A program made the position numbers and the translations under genes. Positions 35,446 to 45,520 of a DNA stretch of 64,000 nucleotides are shown piece after piece. Where the stretch lies: NCBI RefSeq assembly GCF_004745805.1, contig NZ_SRLQ01000004.1, forward strand, positions 1 through 64,000, in the 5' to 3' direction. The notes beneath the pieces were generated by a model. That model made no database searches, was not told the origin of the DNA, and was given only the letters and a program-made list of their open reading frames with translations. This DNA comes from Mycolicibacterium sp. CH28. Its GTDB lineage: Bacteria > Actinomycetota > Actinomycetes > Mycobacteriales > Mycobacteriaceae. Each line of letters begins with the position of its first letter. Position 1 is the stretch's first letter.

Positions 35446-36666
35446 TCAGATCGCCGCGCGCAGCGGGCCGGCCAGCTCGCCGCGATCGCCGACGGTCACC
35501 GCCGACAGCCCCAGCCAGGACGCCATCGTCTGAAGTTCGGCGGCCAGCCGGGGGGCTATCTCCGCGGGAGCCTGCCCCGGCTCGGCGAACGCCCCGACGA
35601 CGTGCAGCGCGTCGTCGCCGCGCTCGGCCTTGAGGTCTACCCGGCCGACCAGCCGCCCGTCGAGCAGGAACGGCCACACGTAGTAGCCGAACTGACGCTT
35701 GGGAGCGGGCGTGTAAATCTCGATGCGGTAATGGAATTCGAACAGTCGCTCGACACGGGGCCGGAAGAAGATCAACGGATCGAACGGGCATAGCAGAGCC
35801 GTCCCGCGGTCCAGGCGCGGCACGGACACCCCGGCCCGCAGGTAGGCCGGGGCAGACCAGCCGGCCACCTCGACCTGCTCCAACTCCCCCTCCGCGACCA
35901 GCTCGGCGATCGCCGGCTTGCTCTCGCCGGGGCGCAGCCGGAAGTAGTCGCGAATATCGGCTTCGGTACCCACGCCCAGCGCGGTGGCCGCGCGCAGGGT
36001 CAGCTCGCGCAGGGCCTCGGCGTCGTCGACCTGGCGGGCCAGCACGTGCGGTGGCAGCACCCGTTCGGTCAGGTCGTAGTGGCGGGCGAAACCGACCCGG
36101 TGGGCTGTGGTCAGCACACCGGAGGCGAACAGCGCCTCGGCCACCCACTTCGTGTCACTGCGGTCCCACATCTCCTTTTTGGCTGGCCCCTTGCGGCCCC
36201 GCGGCTCGCCTTCCAGGTGCGCCTCGATCTGCCCGGCGGTGCTCGGCCCGAGTTCGCCGACCGCGGCGACGATCTCCTCGGCCAGTCGCGGGTTCTTCTT
36301 GACGATCTCGGTGCCCCAGCGGCCGTGGGTGTACTCGCGCATCCGCCAACGCATCAGCGGCCAGTCCTCGACGGCCAACAGCGCCGCCTCGTGCGCCCAG
36401 TACTCCACAAGCAGTCGCGGTGAGCGGGCGCTGTGGCTCCAGGCGGCACCGTCGAGCACACCGCGGTCATACGGGCCCAGTCTGCTGAATATCGGCGCGT
36501 AGTGGGCGCGTACCGCCACCGACACCGAGTCGAGCTGCAGAACCTGGATGCGCTCGATCAGCCGGCGCAGGTGTGCGCGGGTGACGGGCCCGCGCGGCGT
36601 GGGCTCGGCGAAACCCTGCGCGGCGATGGCGACCCGGCGCGCCTGATCGGCGGAAAGCCGGGTCAT
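35446..36666 (-). CDS. YcaQ/AlkX-type DNA glycosylase (winged helix, HTH_42)
   Basis: A 406-residue protein of the HTH_42 family built of tandem winged helices. The family's catalytic motif is present as Q44-L45-D46 (VLQLDSVSV), the QxD form of YcaQ/AlkX, whose E. coli member unhooks DNA interstrand crosslinks; further marks are [21 protein letters not shown] and [21 protein letters not shown]. The ATG at 36666 overlaps the dfrA stop (ATGA), making it the last gene of thyA-dfrA-ycaQ. Confidence 0.85.
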   Translation of the reverse strand: MTRLSADQARRVAIAAQGFAEPTPRGPVTRAHLRRLIERIQVLQLDSVSVAVRAHYAPIFSRLGPYDRGVLDGAAWSHSARSPRLLVEYWAHEAALLAVEDWPLMRWRMREYTHGRWGTEIVKKNPRLAEEIVAAVGELGPSTAGQIEAHLEGEPRGRKGPAKKEMWDRSDTKWVAEALFASGVLTTAHRVGFARHYDLTERVLPPHVLARQVDDAEALRELTLRAATALGVGTEADIRDYFRLRPGESKPAIAELVAEGELEQVEVAGWSAPAYLRAGVSVPRLDRGTALLCPFDPLIFFRPRVERLFEFHYRIEIYTPAPKRQFGYYVWPFLLDGRLVGRVDLKAERGDDALHVVGAFAEPGQAPAEIAPRLAAELQTMASWLGLSAVTVGDRGELAGPLRAAI

Positions 36667-37181
36667 GCCCGCAGGTAGCTGTGGAACCGGTAGCGCAGCC
36701 CGGAGCGACTGTCCTGCCACGGGCCAGAGGTCCCGACCCACGATTCGTCGAGTACCGGGGCCAGGGCGTCCTCGTCCTGCAGCCGAAGGTCGATCTCGAC
36801 CTCGGTCACCTCGCACCGGGTGGCCAGCGGCAAGGCGAGGTGATAGATCTCCGCCCCACCGATCACCCAGCTGTCCTCGGCCGTGCCAATCCCCAGGCCG
36901 CTTCGCTCCTGCCCGCCGTCAAAGGCGAGCTCGCCCACCACCGTCGCTCCGTCTGCCATGTAGTCAGCTTGCCGGGTGAGTACGACATTTCTGCGTCCCG
37001 GCAGTGGGCGGACCTTGGCCGGCAGCGACTCCCAGGTGCGCCGGCCCATCACCACGGTGTGACCCATGGTCACGTCCTTGAAGCGGGCGAGGTCCTCGGG
37101 CAAGTGCCACGGGATGCCGCCGTCACGGCCGATGACCCCCGAGGTCGACTGCGCCCAGATCAGCCCCAGGCCCTTGCTCAT
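36663..37181 (-). CDS. dfrA: Dihydrofolate reductase
   Basis: A 172-residue [34 protein letters not shown] contains the substrate and M20 loop region, with Asp/Glu in the LPEDL helix, GRRTWESLP and [14 protein letters not shown] for NADPH binding. It restores tetrahydrofolate consumed by ThyA, whose gene overlaps by 4 bases. Corresponds to Rv2763c; slightly longer than the 159-residue M. tuberculosis enzyme because of an extra loop near residues 85-97. Confidence 0.96.
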   Translation of the reverse strand: MSKGLGLIWAQSTSGVIGRDGGIPWHLPEDLARFKDVTMGHTVVMGRRTWESLPAKVRPLPGRRNVVLTRQADYMADGATVVGELAFDGGQERSGLGIGTAEDSWVIGGAEIYHLALPLATRCEVTEVEIDLRLQDEDALAPVLDESWVGTSGPWQDSRSGLRYRFHSYLRA

Positions 37182-37978
37182 ACAGCGACCGGGGCCTTGA
37201 TGGCCGGGTGCGGGTCGTAGTTGCGGATCTCGATGTCGTCGTATGTGTAGTCGAAGATCGAATCACGCTGGGCGAGAACAAGTTCGGGATAGGGTCGCGG
37301 ATCGCGGCTGAGCTGCTCGGTGACCTGCTCGACGTGGTTGTCGTAGATGTGGCAGTCGCCGCCGGTCCAGACGAACTCCCCCACCACCAGGCCGGCCTGG
37401 GCCGCCATCATGTGGGTCAGCAGTGCATAGCTGGCGATGTTGAACGGCACGCCCAGGAAGAGGTCGGCGCTGCGCTGGTAGAGCTGGCAGCTCAGCTTGC
37501 CGTCGGCAACGTAGAACTGGAAGAACGCATGGCACGGCGGCAGCGCCATCTGCGGTATCTCCCCGACATTCCACGCCGAGACGATGTTGCGGCGGCTGTC
37601 CGGGTCGGTGCGCAGCAGCTGCAGCGCGTTGGTGATCTGGTCGATGTGTTCGCCGGAAGGGGTCGGCCAAGACCGCCACTGCACGCCATACACGGGGCCC
37701 AGATCACCTGTCTCGGAAGCCCATTCGTCCCAGATCGTGACACCGTGCTCCTGCAACCAGCGCACGTTGGAGTCCCCGCGCAGGAACCACAGCAACTCGT
37801 AGACGATGGACTTGGTGTGCACCTTCTTGGTGGTGATCAGCGGGAAGCCGGCGTTCAGGTCGTAACGCAGCTGATGGCCGAACACGCTGCGTGTTCCGGT
37901 GCCGGTGCGATCGGATTTCGGTGTGCCTTTGTCGAGCACTAGGCGAAGCAGATCCTCGTACGGCGTGGCGATCGGCAC
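37178..37978 (-). CDS. thyA: Thymidylate synthase ThyA
   Basis: Classical thymidylate synthase, 266 residues, methylating dUMP with methylenetetrahydrofolate and producing dihydrofolate. The nucleophile is Cys149 ([12 protein letters not shown]); the [11 protein letters not shown] loop and [20 protein letters not shown] are intact. The GTG at 37978 gives a length close to the 263-residue Rv2764c; the frame extends 61 codons further upstream without support. ThyX is encoded 28 kb away in the same window. Confidence 0.95.
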   Translation of the reverse strand: MPIATPYEDLLRLVLDKGTPKSDRTGTGTRSVFGHQLRYDLNAGFPLITTKKVHTKSIVYELLWFLRGDSNVRWLQEHGVTIWDEWASETGDLGPVYGVQWRSWPTPSGEHIDQITNALQLLRTDPDSRRNIVSAWNVGEIPQMALPPCHAFFQFYVADGKLSCQLYQRSADLFLGVPFNIASYALLTHMMAAQAGLVVGEFVWTGGDCHIYDNHVEQVTEQLSRDPRPYPELVLAQRDSIFDYTYDDIEIRNYDPHPAIKAPVAV

Positions 37979-38021
37979 GCCGATCAGCTTACGTCCGGAG
38001 CCACAGGGTACAAACGAAGCC

Positions 38022-38762
38022 ATGCCGACCATCGCTGACGCCGTCACCACCACCGACGGAACCTGCCCCGTCACCCTGGCCATCCCGGACGGGCAGGGTC
38101 CCTGGCCCGCGGTCATCATGTACCCCGACGCGGGCGGCGCCCGCGCGGCGTTCCACGACATGGCCGCGCAGCTTGCGGCCCTGGGCTACGTCGTGTTGGT
38201 ACCCGACGTGTATTACCGCCACGGCGAGTGGGCCCCATTCACGATGGAGACGGTGTTCTCCGACCCGGCCGAGCGCCAGCGACTGTTCAGCATGCTCGGC
38301 AGCGTCACTCCCGAGGCGATGGAGACCGACGCGCGGGCGCTATTCGACTACCTGGCAGCCCGGCCCGAAGTCGTCGGCGAGGCGTTCGGCACCACCGGCT
38401 ACTGCATGGGCGGGCGGACGTCGTTGACGGTGGCCGGGCGGGTACCCGAGCGGGTCGCGGCAGCGATGTCCTTCCACGGTGGTGGACTGGCCGCCGAGGA
38501 CGCCGGCAGTCCGCATCTGCTGGCCGACAAGATCCGGGCGGCGGTCTACGTGGGCGGCGCCCAGGACGACCCGTCGTTCACCCAGGAGCAGGCCGAAACC
38601 CTGGACACGGCGTTGACCGATGCCGGCGTGGAGCACACCATCGAGTGGTACCCGGCGCTGCACGGTTTCGCGGTGCCGGACAACGGCCCCTACGACGAGG
38701 CCGCCGCGCGGCGGCACTGGACCGCCATGACGGATTTCTTCGGGGCGCACCTACCGAGGTGA
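38022..38762 (+). CDS. Dienelactone hydrolase family protein (Rv2765-like)
   Basis: A 246-residue alpha/beta hydrolase with a DLH-type nucleophile Cys128 (GYCMGG), an acid in GAQDDPSF (182-183) and His214 (LHGFAVPD). Divergent from thyA with a 43-base gap, as Rv2765 is in M. tuberculosis. Substrate unknown. Its 3' end overlaps a convergent membrane-protein gene by 12 bases. Confidence 0.86.
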   Translation: MPTIADAVTTTDGTCPVTLAIPDGQGPWPAVIMYPDAGGARAAFHDMAAQLAALGYVVLVPDVYYRHGEWAPFTMETVFSDPAERQRLFSMLGSVTPEAMETDARALFDYLAARPEVVGEAFGTTGYCMGGRTSLTVAGRVPERVAAAMSFHGGGLAAEDAGSPHLLADKIRAAVYVGGAQDDPSFTQEQAETLDTALTDAGVEHTIEWYPALHGFAVPDNGPYDEAAARRHWTAMTDFFGAHLPR

Positions 38763-39206
38763 GTCCTTCTTGCTGACGCCGCGCAGCGCACGGATCAGAC
38801 CGCGGGTGGCGTAGAAGAACACGACGACCGACAGCAGGATCAGGAAGATGAACGTCGGCAGCCAGTTGGTTCGGCTGTGCGGGATGTTCCACCAGACCAC
38901 CGTGAACAGCACCGCGCAGACGAACAGAACGATGTCGCGCCAGTTGCCCTTGTAGCTGGCGGCCACGTCGAGCAGCTCGCGGCTTTTCTCGGTGCTGACG
39001 ATCACGTCCTGAATGCGCCGGTCGATGCTGGCCTTGAGCGCGGCCCGCAGTTCGACGTCCTCGGGTGGCAGCTTGTCCAGCAGCTCGAGGTCGGACTTGA
39101 TCATGCCGCGGATATCCGGGCCCTTCATGGTGCCCGCGGCGATGCCCAGCAGCGCACCGCCGGCGATCGGGGCGGCCCCCAACGCAATGTCAGCGATTCC
39201 CGGCAT
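38751..39206 (-). CDS. Small membrane protein of unknown function
   Basis: A 151-residue protein. It has a glycine/alanine-rich hydrophobic N-terminus (about 5-26), a charged amphipathic helix (about 30-80, DLELLDKLPPEDVELRAALKASIDRR) and two clear transmembrane helices near residues 90-107 and 114-133, then a basic tail. I recognise no family. It stands alone between two convergently or tandemly arranged genes. Confidence 0.7.
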   Translation of the reverse strand: MPGIADIALGAAPIAGGALLGIAAGTMKGPDIRGMIKSDLELLDKLPPEDVELRAALKASIDRRIQDVIVSTEKSRELLDVAASYKGNWRDIVLFVCAVLFTVVWWNIPHSRTNWLPTFIFLILLSVVVFFYATRGLIRALRGVSKKDSPR

Positions 39207-39263
39207 GGCTCCTCCAGTTCGTCCTCCCAGAGGGTAATGCGCCGGTCTGGCCGCGGTGGCCGG

Positions 39264-39716
39264 CTATGCCATCAGGGTGGCCGCTACCGTCGCGCCGAGC
39301 TCCCAGCAGGCCTGCAGGTCGGCCTTGGTGGGCTTGCCCGACACGACCACCGACTCGGCGGACCGGACCCAGCCCAGACCGGTGGTGATGGCGTCGACCC
39401 CGCGGATCGCGCCCTCGGTGCCCTCGTTGCCGTGGACATAGAGCCCGAACGGCCGCCCGCGGGTGGCGTCCAGGCACGGGTAGTAACAGACGTCGAAGGC
39501 GTGTTTGAGCGCGCCGCTCATGTAGCCGAGGTTGGCCGGGGTGCCCAGCAGGTAGCCGTCGGCGGCCAGCATCTCGGCCGGGGAGACGGTGAGTGCGGGG
39601 CGGCGCACGACCTCGACACCCTTGATGTCGGGGTCGGTGGCACCGGCGAGCACCGCCTCGAACATCTCCTGGCAGTGCGGCGAGGGCGTGTGGTGGACGA
39701 TCAGCAGACGAGACAT
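39264..39716 (-). CDS. Flavodoxin-fold protein (NAD(P)H-dependent FMN reductase-like)
   Basis: A 150-residue flavodoxin-like protein: the phosphate-binding loop is VHHTPSPHCQ, the FMN-contact loops are YLLGTPANLGYMSGALKHAFD and VHGNEGTEGAIRG. These small proteins bind FMN and reduce quinones or serve as electron carriers. It stands 17 bases upstream-oriented of nothing obvious; the next gene on the same strand (39734) precedes it and may be cotranscribed. Confidence 0.8.
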   Translation of the reverse strand: MSRLLIVHHTPSPHCQEMFEAVLAGATDPDIKGVEVVRRPALTVSPAEMLAADGYLLGTPANLGYMSGALKHAFDVCYYPCLDATRGRPFGLYVHGNEGTEGAIRGVDAITTGLGWVRSAESVVVSGKPTKADLQACWELGATVAATLMA

Positions 39717-39733
39717 CGCCCTCCACTCAGTGA

Positions 39734-40123
39734 TCAGCCCTGCGCCACGACCCGCGTCGGCCGCAACGTGACGGCCACCCGGCCCTCGCGAGGCGCCGGA
39801 AAGGTCTCCGGATCCTGACCATAATGTCGGACGACTTTCTCGAACAGCTCGAGGCCGGGGTCTTCGCCGACTTCCACGGTCCCGCGGATCTCGAGGGTCC
39901 GAAACGGGTTCTGCGGATCGATGATGAACAACGTCGCCTGCGGACGGGCGACGACGTTCTTGTACTTCTGCCGCGCCGTCACGAATGACGTCTTCACGGT
40001 GTCGCCGTCGACGACGAACCAGATGGCGGTCACTTGGGGCGTCCCATCGGCGCCGACGGTGGACAGCGAGGCAACCAGCGGCGCCTGGGCGAGGTCTTGA
40101 TGCGATTCAGGGATGGACGTCAT
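39734..40123 (-). CDS. PPOX-class (pyridoxamine 5'-phosphate oxidase-like) F420/FMN-binding protein
   Basis: A 129-residue split-barrel protein with ASLSTVGADGTPQVTAIWFVVDGDTVKTSFVTARQKYKNVVARPQATLFI, the usual order of strands in the actinobacterial PPOX family whose members bind F420, FMN or heme. No residue set allows the cofactor to be chosen. Lies directly upstream (17 bases) of the flavodoxin-fold gene, so the two may act together in a redox step. Confidence 0.83.
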   Translation of the reverse strand: MTSIPESHQDLAQAPLVASLSTVGADGTPQVTAIWFVVDGDTVKTSFVTARQKYKNVVARPQATLFIIDPQNPFRTLEIRGTVEVGEDPGLELFEKVVRHYGQDPETFPAPREGRVAVTLRPTRVVAQG

Positions 40124-40176
40124 GCCCGGAACAAACCTCGGCTACGAGCGCGCCATTCCCCGAGTTGCCGGACACC

Positions 40177-41375
<1,199 letters not shown>

Positions 41376-41420
41376 CTAATCGGCTTACCCTGGCATTCCG
41401 CGTGCCGTAGGAGGTTGGTG

Positions 41421-42032
41421 ATGTTCACACGAGCCGGACTGACGGTTCTCAGCACGGCAGCGGTGATCGCCACAGCCTCGGCGAGCCACGCCACAACCCT
41501 CCTGACCTTCGAGAGCGGGTTCGCCGGCGTACAGCACGTCCTGCATTTCACACCGAAACAGCTGCGAAGTGGTCAGTGCAGGACGTTCGGCCACTGCCAG
41601 CCGGCCGACTATTTCGCGTTCCCGGACGGCGCCTTCACCTCGCAGGGTGCCACGAATGTCGACGACACCATCGATGCCCTGCCCGATGACAAACCGATCG
41701 CGCCGCTCGGGCACAGCGGGCTGGTCAGCTCCCCCGACCCGGCCGCCGCCCCCGATCCGGCCAGGGTCGCGGTGGGGCCGATCGGTGGGCCCGAGAACCT
41801 CCACCGCGGCAAGAGAGCGAAACCCGCGTCAACGAGCCCGGCCGACTTGCGCGACAACCCGAACGCCGTCCCAGATCCGACCCCACCGGCATCGACGGCC
41901 CCTCGCACCAAGGGTGCGTCCCACCGGTCACCGTTCGGCCCGACCGAAACGCCACAGACAACGCAGGCGGGCAAGGCAGGGCAGGCGGCCGGTTCCGTCA
42001 ACCCGCACCGTACGACTCGTTCCGCCCGCTAG
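41421..42032 (+). CDS. Secreted Pro-rich protein of unknown function
   Basis: A 203-residue protein with a Sec-type signal peptide (MFTRAGLTVLSTAAVIATASASHA, cleavage expected after SHA near residue 24). The mature part begins TTLLTFESGFAGVQHVLHFTPKQL with a two-cysteine segment (GQCRTFGHCQP) and then a long low-complexity tail rich in Pro, Ala, Ser and Thr. AGGAGG at 41409-41414 sets the start. No family recognised. It ends 30 bases before the IS481 element. Confidence 0.75.
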   Translation: MFTRAGLTVLSTAAVIATASASHATTLLTFESGFAGVQHVLHFTPKQLRSGQCRTFGHCQPADYFAFPDGAFTSQGATNVDDTIDALPDDKPIAPLGHSGLVSSPDPAAAPDPARVAVGPIGGPENLHRGKRAKPASTSPADLRDNPNAVPDPTPPASTAPRTKGASHRSPFGPTETPQTTQAGKAGQAAGSVNPHRTTRSAR

Positions 42033-42048
42033 GGATTTCACTTCGACA

Positions 42049-42061
42049 TTCTTGTCGGTGG
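42049..42061 (+). repeat. Left target-site duplication of the IS element
   Basis: TTCTTGTCGGTGG directly before the left inverted repeat; identical to the 13 bases after the right end at 43500-43512. Confidence 0.85.
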
Positions 42062-43499
42062 TGTGATGTCTCAGGACATGGGTGACAGTTCTGGATCAGG
42101 ACATCGGTGACAGTTTGGGTGGTCTTGGTGGTGACACTTCTGCCTCGACGCTGCGGGGGTGGCTGTTAATGAACCTATCGATCCTCGTGTCCGCCTCGCG
42201 ATCGCGCAGTGGCCCGATGATGCTCCACGCGGGGCGGTCTCAACGTTCTGCGCCGAGCACGGTATTTCCCGTAAGTCGTTCTACGAGTTGCGCAAGCGCG
42301 CCAAGATCGACGGACCGGTCGCGATGCTGGAACCGAGAACTCGACGGCCGAAGTCGAGCCCGTCGGCGTTGACCGATAAGGTCAAGGCCCAGGCCGTGGC
42401 GGTGCGGGCCGCCTTGGAAGGCTCAGGTTTGGACCACGGGCCGATCAGTGTGCATGACAAGATGCGGGCGCTGGGCCTGGATCCGGTGCCCTCGGTGGCG
42501 TCGCTGGTCCGGATCTTCCGGCAGGCAGGGGTGGCCAAGGCGGAGCCGAAGAAGAAGCCCCGTTCGGCGTGGCGACGGTTCGTCTATCCGGCCCCGAATG
42601 CGTGCTGGCAGCTCGATGCCACGGGATACGTGCTGACCGGTGGGCGCGAGTGTGTGATCTTCCAACTGATCGATGATCGCTCCCGCTACGCGGTCGCCTC
42701 CCATGTGGCCTGGGGCGAGACCGCCACGGACGCGATCACCGTGTTCGACAAAGCCGTCGCCGCCCACGGTGTGCCCCAACGGCTGCTGTCGGACAACGGG
42801 ATAGCGCTCAACCCCTCGCGACGCGGATACCTGGGCCGACTCGTCGAACACCTCGGGCGGCTCGGTGTCGAGGCGATCACCGGCAAGCCCTACAAGCCCA
42901 CCACCCAGGGCAAGAACGAACGCTTCCACCAAACCCTGTTCCGCTACCTCGACAAACAACCCCTCGCCGAGACCCTCGACGAACTGCAAGCCCAGATCGA
43001 CGAATTTGACCACATCTACAACACCCAGCGTCCCCACCAAGGCCTGCCCGGGCGCATCACACCACTGGTCGCGTGGAAAGCCACCCCCAAAGCTGATCCA
43101 CCCCGCCCCAAACCCGACCGGCCCATCTACCAGCGCGTCCCGAGCCGCTATCAACGCCCCCGACCGCAGCTGCCCGCTGACTTGCCCGCCGGCACGTGCG
43201 TCAGAACCGTGAATACATCAGGCACCATCAGCCTGGACTACGTGCACTACAAAGTCGACGTGGACCTCGCGTTCCAGCAGGTCCTCGCCGTCAGCACCGG
43301 CAACGCGATCATCATCACCGACCTCCGCGGCGAGGTCCTCGCCGAGTACACCCGACCCGCACCCGGCATCCGCTACGTCGGCAACGGCCGACCCCCAGGA
43401 ACCCGTCCCAAAAACCCACAACCGTCACCGAAGTCCTGATACACCAACTGTCACCGATGTCCTGATCCAGAACTGTCACCCATGTCCTGAGACATCACA
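42062..43499 (+). mobile_element. IS481-family insertion sequence, 1438 bp, intact
   Basis: The ends form a perfect 54-bp inverted repeat (42062-42115 and 43446-43499) beginning TGTGATGTCTCAGG and ending ...ACA, as usual for IS481. It is flanked by a 13-bp direct repeat. Each end carries two tandem 20-bp boxes TCAGGACATSGGTGACAGTT with a 25-base period (42071-42090, 42096-42115; mirrored at 43446-43465 and 43471-43490), and a degenerate third box overlaps the transposase stop at 43420-43439; these are probably transposase-binding sites. One uninterrupted transposase gene lies inside. The element sits 33 bases upstream of the DUF222 gene start. Confidence 0.93.
42159..43439 (+). CDS. IS481-family DDE transposase
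   Basis: A 426-residue transposase with an N-terminal helix-turn-helix (AVSTFCAEHGISRKSFYELRKRA, about 26-49) and an RNase H-like core. The catalytic residues are Asp153 (WQLDATG), Asp212 (LSDNGIA) and Glu254 (TTQGKNERFHQTL), followed by YNTQRPHQGLPG. A further 100-residue C-terminal domain follows. GTG start at 42159. The frame is complete, so the element may be active. Confidence 0.93.
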   Translation: MAVNEPIDPRVRLAIAQWPDDAPRGAVSTFCAEHGISRKSFYELRKRAKIDGPVAMLEPRTRRPKSSPSALTDKVKAQAVAVRAALEGSGLDHGPISVHDKMRALGLDPVPSVASLVRIFRQAGVAKAEPKKKPRSAWRRFVYPAPNACWQLDATGYVLTGGRECVIFQLIDDRSRYAVASHVAWGETATDAITVFDKAVAAHGVPQRLLSDNGIALNPSRRGYLGRLVEHLGRLGVEAITGKPYKPTTQGKNERFHQTLFRYLDKQPLAETLDELQAQIDEFDHIYNTQRPHQGLPGRITPLVAWKATPKADPPRPKPDRPIYQRVPSRYQRPRPQLPADLPAGTCVRTVNTSGTISLDYVHYKVDVDLAFQQVLAVSTGNAIIITDLRGEVLAEYTRPAPGIRYVGNGRPPGTRPKNPQPSPKS

Positions 43500-43512
43500 T
43501 TCTTGTCGGTGG
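43500..43512 (+). repeat. Right target-site duplication of the IS element
   Basis: TTCTTGTCGGTGG directly after the right inverted repeat; the rest of the DUF222 leader follows. Confidence 0.85.
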
Positions 43513-43532
43513 GTCGGCGTAGTGTTTCGAAC

Positions 43533-44888
43533 ATGAGTTCGATCGACGCGGTGTTGGGGCTGCTTGACGATGCGGTCGAGCAGCTCGCCGGGGTCGATCT
43601 CGAGGGGTTGGCCGCGCCGGAGCGGTTCGCCGTACTGGAGCGGTTGGAGACCGCGCGGCGTCGGCAGGCGGCGGTGGCCTGCTCGGTGGTGGCCCGGTTG
43701 GAACGGTTCGAGGGCTGCCCGCCGGTGCCGATCACCCTGGCTGACGTGCTGCGGATCAGCAAGCAGGAGGCCAGGCGGCGCCCACGCGACGCCGAACAAC
43801 TCGCCCCGCGCTCGACGCTGACCGGCCAGCCGCTGCCACCGTTGTTGCCCGAGACGTCGAAGGCCTGGCATGCCGGGCACTTGGACGGTGAGCACCTGGC
43901 GGTGATTCAGAAGTTCTTCCGCGACCTGCCCGACCACGTCTCCGCTGCCGAAGTGGAGAAGGCCGAACGCTCGCTGGCTGAGCATGCGGTCAACCTGCGC
44001 CCCGATCAACTGGAGAAGGTCGCCTCCCGGCTGGCCCTGATGCTCAACCCCGACGGGGTGTTCTCCGAGGAGGACCGGGCCCGCCAACGCGGGTTCGTCT
44101 GGTGCGGCGGGCAACGCCCCGACGGGATGAGCGTGGGCAAGCTGGTCGCCGACCCCGAGCTACGGGCAGCCGTGGATGCCTGGATGGCCAAACACGCCGC
44201 ACCCGGGATGTGCAACCCCGCCGACGAGCACCCGACCACCGCACCGAACGAGGACACCGCACAGCGGGATGCGCGCAGTCACGGCCAACGCCAACACGAC
44301 GCACTCAAAGCTCTACTCCGCCGACAACTCGGGGATCCCGCCCTGGGGCAGCACAACGGGCTCCCCGTCACGATCATCGTCACCGCCACCTTGCAGGACA
44401 TCCAGAATCAGACCGGCCACGCCATCACCGCCGCCGGCACCCACATCCCCATCCCCGACGTCATCCGCCTAGGCGCGCACGCCTACCACTACCTGGCCCT
44501 CTTCGACGGGGCCACCAGCCGCGCCCTATGGCTGGGCCGCACCAAACGCATCGCCTCGGCCGATCAACGCATCATCCTGCATGCGAAAGACCGCGGCTGC
44601 ACAAGGCCCGGCTGCGACGCCCCGGGCTACCACAGCGACGTCCACCACGCCGCCAAGGACTGGAAACACGGTGGTGCCACCGATATCGACGACCTCACCC
44701 TGGCCTGCGGACCCGACAACCAACTCGTCGAAACCGGCGGCTGGACCACCCGAAAACTCCCCAACGGCACCACCGAATGGATCCCCCCACCACAGCTCCC
44801 CATGATCCGAGGCGGCACCAACACCTACCACCACCCCGAACGTCTTCTTGCAAACGAGGAAGCCCCACCGGGCGATGAGGCTGCCTAG
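43533..44888 (+). CDS. 13E12 repeat family (DUF222) protein with HNH nuclease domain
   Basis: A 451-residue protein of the REP13E12 family common in mycobacteria. The N-terminal DUF222 region covers about 1-300; the C-terminal HNH-type domain shows CTRPGCDAPGYHSDVHHAAKDWKHGGATDIDDLTLAC, with zinc cysteines and the HH pair. The start MSSIDAV at 43533 is the family's usual beginning. The IS481 element has split its leader 33 bases upstream, so its native promoter is probably separated from it. The natural role of the family is not established. Confidence 0.88.
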   Translation: MSSIDAVLGLLDDAVEQLAGVDLEGLAAPERFAVLERLETARRRQAAVACSVVARLERFEGCPPVPITLADVLRISKQEARRRPRDAEQLAPRSTLTGQPLPPLLPETSKAWHAGHLDGEHLAVIQKFFRDLPDHVSAAEVEKAERSLAEHAVNLRPDQLEKVASRLALMLNPDGVFSEEDRARQRGFVWCGGQRPDGMSVGKLVADPELRAAVDAWMAKHAAPGMCNPADEHPTTAPNEDTAQRDARSHGQRQHDALKALLRRQLGDPALGQHNGLPVTIIVTATLQDIQNQTGHAITAAGTHIPIPDVIRLGAHAYHYLALFDGATSRALWLGRTKRIASADQRIILHAKDRGCTRPGCDAPGYHSDVHHAAKDWKHGGATDIDDLTLACGPDNQLVETGGWTTRKLPNGTTEWIPPPQLPMIRGGTNTYHHPERLLANEEAPPGDEAA

Positions 44889-44910
44889 CCCGCGGACGAC
44901 GCCGCACACC

Positions 44911-45426
44911 CTACAGCGGCGCGGCCCCGCGCAGATGCTCGAAGATCAGCGAAGTCTGGGTGCCGGCCACGTCGGCGTCGGCGTTGAGGTTCTCCACCAC
45001 GAACGAGCGAAGGTCGTCGGTGTCGCGGGCCGCGACGTGGATGATGAAGTCGTCGGCACCGGCCAGGAAGTACACGTCCATCACCTGCGGCTTGCTCCGA
45101 ATGTGCTGGATGAAATTGCGAATCTTGCCGCGCGCGTTGGACTGCAGGCTCACCGAGATCATCGCCTGCAGGGACAGACCGATCGCGGCCGGATCGATGT
45201 CGGTGTAGAAACCGCGGATCACGCCGATGTCCTGCAGCCGGCGCACCCGCCCGTGACAGGTCGACGGCGCGATCCCGACCGCGTCGGCCAGCGCACTGTT
45301 GGAGATCCGCGCGTCGGCATGCAGCGCCGCCAGGATCCGCCGGTCGACGTCGTCGAGCTCGGCGGTCCGAACATCCTTCGACGTGGCCTCGGAACGCGCC
45401 GACGATTTCGGAGATCCTTCGGACAT
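44911..45426 (-). CDS. aldR: Lrp/AsnC-family regulator AldR
   Basis: A 171-residue regulator with an N-terminal helix-turn-helix (DRRILAALHADARISNSALADAVGIAPSTCHGRVRRL, about 28-64) and a C-terminal RAM effector domain (MDVYFLAGADDFIIHV). It is divergent from ald across 94 bases, as Rv2779c is from Rv2780, where AldR represses or activates ald depending on alanine. A longer-than-usual Ser/Ala-rich N-terminus precedes the DNA-binding domain. Confidence 0.92.
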   Translation of the reverse strand: MSEGSPKSSARSEATSKDVRTAELDDVDRRILAALHADARISNSALADAVGIAPSTCHGRVRRLQDIGVIRGFYTDIDPAAIGLSLQAMISVSLQSNARGKIRNFIQHIRSKPQVMDVYFLAGADDFIIHVAARDTDDLRSFVVENLNADADVAGTQTSLIFEHLRGAAPL

Positions 45427-45520
45427 GCTGTCATCTTAGTGAATCTTTGTCGTCCTGATTGCCATATCTCCGATGGTTCTTCACAATTCTTGTAAGCCCA
45501 TTCCCGAACAAGGAGCGATC

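Noticed and set aside
34715..36148. A 477-codon minus-strand open frame across the permease and glycosylase genes
   Set aside because: Antisense or out of frame to two well-supported genes, with Arg/Gly-rich shadow composition.
45427..45520. AldR binding boxes between aldR and ald
   Set aside because: Binding is expected from the M. tuberculosis system, but I could not define repeated boxes convincingly in these 94 bases.
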